A stretch of DNA of 64,000 nucleotides, taken from NCBI GenBank assembly GCA_051530055.1, contig CM121342.1, positions 2,542,001 through 2,606,000 of the forward strand. Direction: 5' to 3'. The stretch's first letter is position 1; the number at the start of each line of letters is the position of its first letter. Of the stretch, positions 51,310 to 59,602 are shown piece after piece. Both the position numbers and the translations under genes were made by a program. This DNA is from Neoechinorhynchus agilis. Its lineage: Eukaryota; Acanthocephala. The notes beneath the pieces are model-generated. The model was not told the origin of the DNA. It worked only from the letters and a program-made list of their open reading frames with translations, and searched no databases.

Positions 51310-51598
51310 CGCTCATTGGTTGATTTTATCAGCTTTTAATAACGAAATACAACAAACGCCCCTTTAGCATTTGATCTGCATCGCTCTTTTCACAGCAGAT
51401 AAATACTCAACGCAGCTTCTATCGAGAGAGTTTTCAATAAGTTACTGCTATAACTCGAAAACGAACTTCTGAAATCTCTTGATAAAAATTATTATATCTA
51501 CAACATCAAATTACTTCAACTACTCAGGAAACTATTTAAATTTTATACAATATCAAGGGAACATTCAACTATTTAAAATTACCTGAAATACTTAAAAC
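51310..51598 (+). promoter_or_regulatory. Candidate promoter and 5'UTR exon of the RN-rich gene
   Basis: An inverted CCAAT (CATTGG, near 51,319) and a TATA-like GATAAATACT (near 51,400) sit at core-promoter spacing from a start around 51,430. The A-rich leader that follows ends in a strong donor, AAAC|GTAAGTAAT (GT at 51,599). The partner acceptor CATTTTTAG ends at 52,069, one base before the ATG at 52,071, giving a 471-base 5'UTR intron. Trans-splicing at the same acceptor is an alternative. Confidence 0.35.
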
Positions 51599-52070
51599 GT
51601 AAGTAATATTATCGACATACAGGAAAACGATTTTGATAAAACGAGCACGACAAAAATTATTTCAAGTGCTAAAATTTCCGCATTTTATCTTTTTACCTTA
51701 ATCGCGTTTTTGGTAGTGCCCTGAAGGGTGGAATTTTTTCATGTATAGAAATTCGTTCTCTATAGAAAAAATTGACATAAGTTCATCAAAAAAGTTTGTT
51801 TTAATTATTTAGAACTAAATCAATGACCGAAAGTTGGTCTTAGAAACAATAGAATAGAATTTGAGCGAAACTCCTGCTTTTTAAAATTTACTTTATTTAG
51901 CTTTATTAAGGTTTTAATTAGGTTTCCGTAATTAGCGCATTTTCCACAAAAGCACTATAGAAAAAATTAATTAAGGGATACAATCACTTAATTTCAATAA
52001 TTTTTCTCGTCGCTGCTGAAAGAGTTTACTTATACAATGACCGGTTATTTAATAACATTCCATTTTTAGA

Positions 52071-53792
52071 ATGTCAAATAGATTACCTGAAGTAGTGTTC
52101 GATCCAGAAACCGGCACATTTCACATCCCAAGTTACCAATTACCAGATGGTACGTGGACGCAGGAGCTCGTTGGTCAACCAGAAATCATTAATGAGAGCT
52201 CCGAGAAATCAGCAAAAGGAAACGATTCGGATGGTGTAAGAATAAGTTCAGCTAATACAATAATTCGTTCCGAAACGGAGAGAGAGCTGGGACTTTATTC
52301 TGACCGAAATCGCGATATTGAGCGAAATATAAATTGTCTAATTGATGGAAGTAATGAGGTACAAGATACCAAGAAACACGAAAACGATAGTCCTGTAACT
52401 ATGGCAGTTGATGTTTGTGTTGAGTGCAACGATGGGTCCGATGAGTCCGAATATTGCAGTGACTGCGAACGCAACAAAAAATGCAACTCTCAAATCGATA
52501 ATGCCCCGGATACACAGACTTCAAATGATAACAATAATATGGTTCATCGATTAAAATCTAACCAAATTGAAGACGAAATTCCGGCCAACCAAAAAACTAA
52601 TATTTCTCATGAATTTGTTGGACACAGGCCGCCGCCGGCGCATTGTCGAGATCTACAAAACCAACAAAGGAGGGATGCCAAAAATGGGACGGAACGATCA
52701 GATACTCCAAGAAGCAGAACAGTTAATCGACCGAACTCGAATCGCAATCAATTCTTTGCCGATCGATTGGGTGAGCGAGGTGAATCATCGGGACCAAGAT
52801 TTCAGAACCAGAGACCGCATGATCAAGTTCATTCTAAAAATCAATACTCAAATTATCGACAAAACCATAATAATAGACATCAGCAAGATTGTAGATTAAA
52901 TTATAACTCAAGGGATAATGGCGAACGAAGGTCACGTTGGCAGGACTCTACAACGAGACAACAACATTATAACCAGAGGCAGTTCCCGATGAACCGGCAG
53001 CATTCAAATCGCGACGATCGAATGTACGAGCGAGATTATCGAGCACGGAATTACCTGGAAGGCCGACAAGAAGTTTACTACAATCGCAACACTGAACCGA
53101 GCCGAAACGAATGCGACGAAAAATCCAATTCACGAATTGATAATGCTGTTGATACACAGAATTTAAATGATGACAAAAATACGGCTCATCGATCAAAATC
53201 GAACCAAAATGAACAGCGAATTCCGGCTAACCAGCAAACCGATGTTTCTCATGAATCTGCTGAACACAGGCCACCGTCGGCGCATTGTCGAGATTCACAA
53301 AGCCAACAAAGGAGGGATGTACAAAATGAGACGGAACGATTAGATACTCCAAGAAGCAGAACAGTTCAGCCACCGAACTCTAATCGCAATCAATTCATTG
53401 CCGATCGATTTGGCGAGCGAGATGAATCCTCACGACCGAGATTTCAAACCCAAAGACCGCTGGATCAAGTTCGTTCTAGAAATCAATACTCTAATCATCG
53501 ACAAAACGATAATAATAGACATCGGCAAGATGGTAGAGTAAATTATAACTCTAGGGATAATGGCGAGCGAAGGTCACGTTGGCAGGACTCTACAACGAGA
53601 CAACAACATTATAACATGAGGCAGTTCCCGATGAACCGGCAGCATTCAAATCGCGACGATCGAATGTACGAGCGAGATTATCGAGTACGGAATTACCAGG
53701 AAGGCCGACAAGACGTTTACTACAATCGCGACACGGAACAGAGCCGAAATAGAAACTTCAGTAAATCACGGAGCTTTTACAGTAGAAGATAA
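52071..53792 (+). CDS. Arg/Asn/Gln-rich protein with PYM-like N-terminus
   Basis: A single 573-residue open frame, the longest in the window. Residues ~13-27 (TGTFHIPSYQLPDGTW) match the Mago-binding signature of PYM (G-x-[FY]-x-I-P...PDGTW), an exon-junction-complex disassembly factor. The following conserved PYM segment (GYVPQEE) is not present, so only that motif is shared. Residues ~125-145 hold C-x2-C-x9-C-x2-C (CVECNDGSDESEYCSDC), a possible zinc site. The rest is disordered, rich in Arg, Asn, Gln, Ser and Tyr, with RSR and RDxR patterns typical of RNA-associated proteins, and is built from two 214-residue copies. The C-terminus ends KSRSFYSRR. Likely nuclear and RNA-binding (inference). 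The start is supported by an acceptor one base upstream. Confidence 0.75.
   Translation: MSNRLPEVVFDPETGTFHIPSYQLPDGTWTQELVGQPEIINESSEKSAKGNDSDGVRISSANTIIRSETERELGLYSDRNRDIERNINCLIDGSNEVQDTKKHENDSPVTMAVDVCVECNDGSDESEYCSDCERNKKCNSQIDNAPDTQTSNDNNNMVHRLKSNQIEDEIPANQKTNISHEFVGHRPPPAHCRDLQNQQRRDAKNGTERSDTPRSRTVNRPNSNRNQFFADRLGERGESSGPRFQNQRPHDQVHSKNQYSNYRQNHNNRHQQDCRLNYNSRDNGERRSRWQDSTTRQQHYNQRQFPMNRQHSNRDDRMYERDYRARNYLEGRQEVYYNRNTEPSRNECDEKSNSRIDNAVDTQNLNDDKNTAHRSKSNQNEQRIPANQQTDVSHESAEHRPPSAHCRDSQSQQRRDVQNETERLDTPRSRTVQPPNSNRNQFIADRFGERDESSRPRFQTQRPLDQVRSRNQYSNHRQNDNNRHRQDGRVNYNSRDNGERRSRWQDSTTRQQHYNMRQFPMNRQHSNRDDRMYERDYRVRNYQEGRQDVYYNRDTEQSRNRNFSKSRSFYSRR
52480..53763 (+). repeat. 642-bp in-frame coding tandem duplication
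   Basis: Copy 1 (about 52,480-53,121) and copy 2 (about 53,122-53,763) are aligned at a constant offset of 642 bp, exactly 214 codons. The 3' ~190 bp of each (GGTCACGTTGGCAGGACTCT onward) are nearly identical, while the 5' halves differ at roughly one site in five, implying uneven conversion or selection along the unit. Confidence 0.92.
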
Positions 53793-54238
53793 TGTTGAAA
53801 AGCCGACGATTATGGTCTTATTACAAAAAACGTTATAAATGCTTTATTTGTGCTTTTGTTTTAAAAAAATTATAAAGTTTTACTTATAATTCTATTGAAA
53901 GTGAAGTGGGCATCGGAACCGTGCCTCGATTTTCATTAAAATTCGGTAAGTAAAAGCAGACATCTTGGCATGTATTTACTTTGAACCAAGCTTATTTATG
54001 CAGCAAATATTAATATTTACGCTTAAGATAATGAAAGTCTAGAGTAAATCGACTTTATTTGTACGAAATTCATTACTTAAAGCTCATTTAGAGAATTTTC
54101 AGTGGTCGTTGATACTTCTAAATAATCGTTTAATACATCTCTCATAATCTCAATCTTCTGAAGTTCCATTATCCACGGCAATAAAAAATTCTAATCCATG
54201 CAGTTGACCAGTGTTATTTACTTGCGGACTGATTTAAA
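53793..54238. other. 3' flank of the RN-rich gene
   Basis: AT-rich, with no ORF or repeat recognised. No canonical AATAAA was seen close to the stop; TTATAAATG about 40 bases on is the nearest variant. Confidence 0.3.
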
Positions 54239-55076
54239 ATGGCCGCAGAGCTAACGGATTTTTAAGTTTTTTAAATCTTTTTTAGTTCTATTTTTCGCGA
54301 AAAATCTTGATTTTTCGTTATCCTATGAATATGATCTTTTTTGTATTTGTTTGATCTTTAGGTCTAGCTGGTTAATTCGCTCTCAGAAAATAAAATTCAG
54401 GGTTTTAATCAACTAACCGAAGGAAAAAATGTGGGAGCTCGAATGGTGGCGGGCTCAAATATCCAGCTATTTCATCGGGCCGTAGCAGTACCTTTTGACA
54501 TTGTATCGCGGAACATATTTGAGCAGTTGCTTTTCGATTTAAGGAATCCATCGACGCAGAAAAACTCGTAATTTGGTTTGGAATTTACTTGAAACATAAA
54601 TTTAAAAAAGAATTGCTGGCACTGATTCCAACGCAAAATTTAACAAACGGCAACGATACATAAAAGACACTGAAGGAATTTTTATCAAGCAATGATAACT
54701 ATATGAGAAAGTTCTTATCGATCAATAATGTTTGGACGGAGAAAAGGCCAGATTGTGTTTTCCGAGCTTATCGTTGTATTATTCACCAGCAAACTTTGTA
54801 TTAAAAACTTAAAGATGATAACCTGCAAAATATTATGTCTATTGTTGTTAAAATTGTAAACTTTATTCATGCAAATCATTTAAATCACAAGCAGTTTTGA
54901 GACGTTGCTACAAGAATACGATAGCAATTATAGTGATTTTGTTCTGCGTGCCAAGTTCGCAAGCTGAGGAAAGACTAACATCAAGTTGAAAAAGCGAGTG
55001 TTTTTGACGGACGAACTGATTTTATTGATTTTTTTAGAATTGTTCGCATGGCCGCCAGAGCCAACGGATTTTTTCC
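54239..55076 (+). mobile_element. hAT-like (ZBED5-type) transposase remnant
   Basis: Decayed plus-strand transposase pieces in the order known for ZBED5-type hAT proteins: ELLALIPTQNLTNGNDT (near 54,610), then VFRAYRCIIHQQTL (near 54,760), NIMSIVVKIVNFIHANHLNH (near 54,830) and LLQEYDSNYSDFV (near 54,905). These match the family's ELL-LIP, HCIIHQQAL, VVKIVNFI-LNHRQF and LLEEIDSEY segments. Several stops interrupt it, so it is inactive. Near-identical 27-28-base direct repeats (ATGGCCGC...AACGGATTTTT) lie at about 54,239 and 55,049 and bracket the remnant. Neither an intact zinc-finger part nor classical 8-bp duplications were found. Confidence 0.6.
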
Positions 55077-55265
55077 AACCTTGATAAAGGCACGATATTG
55101 CTCTCTTTTATTTTTCCGCCATTTATAAACAGTGATAACATGGTTATTAAAGTACTAGATTTCGGTTTGAAACAATTTGTACAAAAAAGATACAAGAGTA
55201 TCAAAATCCAATTTTAATTCGTAAAATCATCTCTAGAGCTATTTAGCAAAGCTTAAATAAAATGT

Positions 55266-55441
55266 AAACTTTTGGAGCGAAAACTCTCACTGCAGAAAAC
55301 AGCTTTCTAACTTTCACTTCTATCTCGAAACAATTTACAATGACTAACGAGGCGAGGTTATCTCGCGAAATATCTCAATTAAATAAAAACGTATGTTCTC
55401 CAAGTGTTTACAATGATTAACCCGAAGGATTTTCAATCGAT
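55266..55441 (-). mobile_element. Foldback element, copy 4, with 15-base flanking repeat
   Basis: Inverted orientation. The head on the minus strand reads CGATTGAAAATCCTTCGGG just inside 55,441. A perfect 15-base direct repeat GCTTAAATAAAATGT flanks it at 55,251-55,265 and 55,442-55,456. The CGAGGCGAGG/TCTCGCG block of the arms is present once (near 55,350) and the outer arm ends pair only weakly, so the second arm is largely lost. Confidence 0.75.
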
Positions 55442-55456
55442 GCTTAAATAAAATGT

Positions 55457-55969
55457 GTCTCTTAATGCCTGAGGTCGACAGCGTGAAAAGCGACCCTCCA
55501 GGAGTGCTCTTAAGAGCGCAATATGAAATGGGAGGATCAAGTAGTAAGTGTCTTGAACGTTTGATTTTTTTACCTTTTTTAATGTGTTCTTTAAGGAGGA
55601 GTTAAAGCAAAAATGCTGCTGTGTTTTTTTGATATTAAGATTTGTAAAAAATGTCGTGGATTTCATTGTCAGTCGAAGACCTTCTAGAAACCGAAGATTT
55701 GGTTAACTGGGCGATAAAGATTTTATGGAGTTTTATAATTAAGCTTAAGCCATTCACATGGCTCTGAATGTTTATCAAGAACTGTACAAAATAAGAAATG
55801 TCATCAGCTATAATTATAAGATTAATGATATGGGAATCCTTTATCCGCTTGAAAATATAAATCATACTAGTTTAAAATAATGTATCGGAAAGCGGTGATC
55901 TATGCGGGACACCGTACGTCAAGTAAAACTGGGAGCAAGTAGCATCAGCTTCATAATAAAAATACGTAA
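55457..55969. other. Intergenic, no supported gene
   Basis: Two short overlapping minus-strand ORFs (55,433-55,666 and 55,635-55,865) lack motifs. No repeat or RNA signature was recognised. Confidence 0.3.
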
Positions 55970-56353
55970 ATGGCACCACGCCAAGAGAAATTTCCGATCG
56001 GTTCGGTTGTATGCCTAAAAAGGAAAATAAGCCGATTCCTCTCTCTCGACAACGTCTACTCTCTCAATGAATCAATGAACAGTGAGCGGCACTTGACTAA
56101 CTATTCTGCTTTTATTGATGTCGTACTAAAGAAGTGCTTTGAACGAGTTACTGAAACTCTAAAGGACTCATTAATTGAAGAGATGAGCACAGTTAAGAAT
56201 ATATTATCGAAAGCTATTCAGTGCGAAATGGAAACTCTCAAAAATGAACAGTTTATCGAAGTCAAGAAATGCAAAAGGAAAAAGCTAAGGGCTCAAAGAG
56301 GAAGGCAAAGATTTCAAAGGCGAATTCTAAGAAACAAGCTAAAGGTTTACTGA
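55970..56353 (+). CDS. Lys-rich hypothetical protein
   Basis: ATG at 55970 opens 127 codons beginning MAPRQEKFPIGSVVCLKRKI. The middle (VLKKCFERVTETLKDSLIEE) is amphipathic and probably helical. The end is strongly basic. A second plus-strand frame (56,269-56,499) continues with KAKGSKRKAKISKANSKKQA, so a frameshift or small intron near 56,270 may join them into one protein with a Lys-rich, possibly DNA- or RNA-binding tail. The last ~50 bases of that second frame are antisense to the seryl-tRNA synthetase copy. Family not recognised. It could be a host gene or a decayed element protein. Confidence 0.4.
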   Translation: MAPRQEKFPIGSVVCLKRKISRFLSLDNVYSLNESMNSERHLTNYSAFIDVVLKKCFERVTETLKDSLIEEMSTVKNILSKAIQCEMETLKNEQFIEVKKCKRKKLRAQRGRQRFQRRILRNKLKVY

Positions 56354-56450
56354 AATCGGATAATGAAGCTTCCACGAAGGAAAATAAGGTTTTGGTAGAT
56401 CTCATCAATATGCCAAACTCAAACGAAGATTCGTTGGAAACGAGTGGTGT

Positions 56451-57835
56451 TCAAAAGACTGCAGATATTTCGACAATGACAATCCCTTCTTCAGTTTGAT
56501 GATTTTCGAGAATAGCACACATTGTACGAGTAGTGGCACACATCGTAGCATTTAACATATGAACGTATTCGACAGCAGGAATGGGGCCGCCGCTAACAGT
56601 ACTCTTTTAGTTTGTCCAAATCGAACTTTAAGACGTTGCAATTGATAGTCCGTACAGTTTTAACAAGTAACGAGTTCTCTAAAGGTTCTACGTCCCGGAA
56701 ATTCGGCTTCCAAATCGTACTTCATCACAGCAGCATTATTTAATTCCCCAGATACAATGTTAACTATTCCATAGGGAAGGCCAAGTGCTTGAGCGAATTT
56801 CTCTGAATGTTTAATCATTCGATGAAACATTGGCCAACTGTCTGAGGGCGACGTTATAACGAATTGTTCAACCTTTTTGGAACTGGTGAACGCGAAAAAT
56901 CCCACGAGTATCTTTCCATGACTACCAGCTTCTAATCTAAAGCACGGACCTATTCCACAGTACTTCACAGGGAGAGTTTGAGGAGAAAGCCATTCATCAC
57001 GGTGAAAAGTAGCGATTGGTTGCTCCCTTGTAGCAATCAAATATTTTGTATGATCGTCATTTTCGTCCGTTGAACGAGCAGTAACTTTGTAGAGCTCTTC
57101 ATCGAATTGACTAAGCTGTGCGACTTCCTGCATAATTGATCTTTTTATCATTATTGGAGTAGATATACATTGATATCCGTCATCGAGGAGAATTCGAGAA
57201 GCGTATTGAACAAGTGCTTGTTCAAGAAATACCAATGGGCCTTTTAGGAAATATCCACGGGATCCCATCACTTTCTGACCGCGTTCATAATCAACTCCAT
57301 CGATCAGTACACAAAGATCAACATGAGACAAAAGTTCAGTTGGTTGATTTCTCCTTGGTTCAGGTTTAGACGTTCGTTCGAGTCGATTGTTTTGTTCATC
57401 GTTACTGATGGGCACTTGAGGGTGGAGAAGATTTTCTATTTCGTTGAAAGCAGCATCTCGTTAGGCCTCTAACTCACTAACTCGTTGTTTACTTTTCGCG
57501 ATTTCATCGTCCACTTTCACACTGATTGCACGAATGTCATCCCTTGAACATAGAGACATTTGTTCAAAACTCAAAGAAAGGATATCGTCAACCGAAAGAG
57601 GTTCCTGTCCTTTAATCTCTGCTTTATTTTTTATTCGTTCCCGAAAAGCTCGACCGCACATTGTCTTCTTTTTATGCCAGTTGTCCAAACGAAAACGCTC
57701 TTTTCTCCATTGATCATCTTTCTCGAGCACTTTGTCTACTAAGGCAGTTCCTTTATACCGATTGATTTCCGATTGACGGACCAACTCGGGATCTCCTCCT
57801 TTATCCTTGCGAAGAATGTCTAGATCCAGAACCAT
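56451..57835 (-). pseudogene. Seryl-tRNA synthetase pseudogene (cytosolic type, intronless)
   Basis: Begins MVLDLDILRKDKGGDPELV, as in eukaryotic cytosolic SerRS, and aligns almost end to end with that family without introns. The tRNA-binding N-terminal arm is followed by [42 protein letters not shown] and [18 protein letters not shown] (family: ATSEQPI). Breaks: in-frame TAA at 57,461-57,463; a pair of compensating indels around motif 2 (about 56,876-56,918), so the expected [11 protein letters not shown] is present only in the +1 frame; in-frame TAA at 56,660-56,662 after FRELVTC, with NCTDYQ continuing directly; and a frameshift before [17 protein letters not shown]. It probably cannot charge tRNA. 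The missing introns suggest a retrocopy, but no poly-A tail or flanking duplication was found. The functional gene should lie elsewhere. Confidence 0.88.
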
Positions 57836-57950
57836 CTTAAAAGTGGTCTCTTTCGGCAAAAATGCCATTAATTCATTTACGTACTTTTTCAGAAAGTTTC
57901 GTTTTCCCGTAAATAAACGAGAACATTACGAGTTTTTTTGTCCTTTGGCG

Positions 57951-58187
57951 TTACTCCAGCTCAAATTGTAGAAAACTTACAAGCAGTAAGTGTTGGCGAT
58001 TAGCTAAAGCCCAATGACGACCGAAGATGCGATTGCATCTCAGAGGGCACATTAAAAAATGAAAGATAATCGGTGGAAGGCTTTTATAGAGTTGGAGGAG
58101 TTTATCTTTGTTAAATTCGAAAACAATGAAATCATTCGGATCGAAATGCCCGTTCTTTTTCGGTTGGTCGAAACCAAAGTGTACCAA
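57951..58187 (-). CDS. Unrecognised 78-codon ORF
   Basis: Open frame reading MVHFGFDQPKKNGHFDPNDF and continuing with KDKLLQLYKSLPP. The listed first residue is a near-cognate codon, not ATG, so it would need an upstream exon. It lies just upstream of the SerRS copy on the same strand but does not resemble SerRS. Composition of the first 45 residues is protein-like. No family is assigned. Confidence 0.25.
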   Translation of the reverse strand: MVHFGFDQPKKNGHFDPNDFIVFEFNKDKLLQLYKSLPPIIFHFLMCPLRCNRIFGRHWALANRQHLLLVSFLQFELE

Positions 58188-58393
58188 GGGAATCGTTTTT
58201 AATTGGAAGGATTTTCGTTAAATTTGGTTTTGGGCGTTTGGGTTTTAAAATTGATTCGATTTATTGATAAACTGCGGACTGAAGTTAAATAGAAGCCATC
58301 CCTTATGACTCCGCATTTGTTACTAAATTAGTTGTTGTCAATGAAAATCCATTAGTGCCACAAAAAAAGTCTTAAAATGATTCTAATCTTACT

Positions 58394-59100
58394 GTGGATG
58401 AGTATGATAATGTGATTGGGATAAAAGGTAACGATAGGAAAAAAGAAAATGATCCAGCTGAATTAATTACTATGAAAGCTACGGTCGAGCAAAAAGTCCA
58501 AGCAACACCTGAACGAGAGAAACAAAAGCAAAAGGAGGAGCTCCACCAAAATCAATCAACCATTCGATTCATTTCGGTAATGATACTCCTCCACCTCGGC
58601 CATCATCCCCCGTTGCTCTGAATTCGACCCTTCGCATCATGCACTCCTTCATCGAGGATAGAAATCACACCATATTTATTTCTGGTATGCCGGAAGCCCC
58701 CGTCGCTGATGCACAAAACCGCCACCAAATCTTTCGAACCGGTCAACTCCTTTTCCCCGACATTCACTCCACCATTCCTCCCCCATTAACAGTTATGCGC
58801 CGTCCACCCAAAAATTCCTTTAACCCGAGACCACGTCTCCTCAAAGTAACTTTTATTTCACCATTCGTAGCCTCCCGCTTTCTTAACAGGAGATACAAAC
58901 TCCTAAATTTTCTTTTCGTATCTATTCACATAAGAACGCATCACAAAATCTTTCCACATGCCCTCCAAACTTAATCCAGAATTCATCTTCCAATGTAATC
59001 CTTCACTCCTAGAAAAAATCAACGAACATCTTCCCATCCCATAAAAAACGAAGAATAAGCAACTTTCGAGTCCCGAATAACCACAAAGGTCAATCTCCAA
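58394..59100 (+). mobile_element. CR1/Jockey-like LINE ORF1 fragment
   Basis: C-rich plus-strand coding remnant. Frames read NDTPPPRPSSPVALNSTLRI, then RNHTIFISGMPEAP, MRRPPKNSFNPRPRLLKVTF and ASRFLNRRYKLLNF. This is the layout of LINE ORF1 RNA-binding proteins (R-N-x-x-I-x-G-[ML]-P-E ... R-P-R-x-L-K-V-x-F). The composition matches the ORF2 fragment at 47,266-48,830, so both may come from one family. A Glu/Lys-rich stretch from 58,394 may be its N-terminus or unrelated. It shifts frame and is cut near 59,100 by the 5' piece of another LINE. Confidence 0.55.
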
Positions 59101-59235
59101 CTTGATGTTACTGATTCTTGTCGGTCACGTAAAAGAAGCAGCTCCGGCGGCCAACGCAGGGTCGGTGTGCCGCTCCACTTGGTGATGCGGCAGCGAACAG
59201 AAGAAGCAAAATCCACCAGTGCGACGGGAAAAAGC
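59101..59235 (+). mobile_element. Detached 5' end of the RTE-like LINE
   Basis: Matches 59,603-59,765, starting TTGATGTTACTGATTCTTGT, with a ~25-base internal deletion and a few substitutions, and stops after GGAAAAAGCGAG. A 3'-truncated 5' fragment is unusual for LINEs, which normally lose their 5' ends. Confidence 0.85.
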
Positions 59236-59321
59236 GAGCGCTATTTAAGACGGCGTTCCTTTTTATTGATTCAAATATTATTTACGTGAACGCTTAACTT
59301 GAGAATGGCTTACCTTTTTCC

Positions 59322-59540
59322 TCACTGCCTTGTGTACGATAAGTCGCATTGTCTTATGAAAGCACATGAGTTTGTGGGAACAATGTTGTTTTCCTTCGGG
59401 AAAAATCGCTCAATAATCTGCTCGTTGTTTAGGTGATCCATGTATCGTTTCTGCCACGCTCTTGCATTTTCTCTCCGGATTAGACGCATATGTGAGTTTC
59501 GGCAATCAATTAAATCGATACATAGTTTCTGAGTTGGTTT
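59322..59540 (-). CDS. Orphan exon-like ORF between two LINE 5' ends
   Basis: 72 codons open on the minus strand, ending TGA at 59,322-59,324. It reads LIDCRNSHMRLIRRENARAW, then QKRYMDHLNNEQIIERFFPK and IRQCDLSYTRQ. Composition is strongly protein-like. A CAACTCAG acceptor lies near its upstream end and no ATG starts it, so it looks like a terminal exon without its upstream partner. It is enclosed by the two copies of the LINE 5' end. Family not recognised; it could be host or from another element. Confidence 0.4.
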   Translation of the reverse strand, partial: KPTQKLCIDLIDCRNSHMRLIRRENARAWQKRYMDHLNNEQIIERFFPKENNIVPTNSCAFIRQCDLSYTRQ

Positions 59541-59602
59541 TTAATATATAAACTAACTAATCCACTTAAATAGACCTCGATATTCTTTCACGATGATCGG
59601 AA

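Noticed and set aside
51440-51480. Heat-shock element near the candidate promoter
   Set aside because: GAA and TTC triplets are present but not in the required alternating five-base spacing.
56269-56499. Independent plus-strand gene at the SerRS 3' end
   Set aside because: Its last ~50 bases are antisense to clear SerRS coding sequence, and its Lys-rich part is more likely the continuation of the ORF starting at 55,970.
57951-58187. First exon of SerRS
   Set aside because: The SerRS start MVLDLD is already complete at 57,835, and this ORF shares no sequence with the family.
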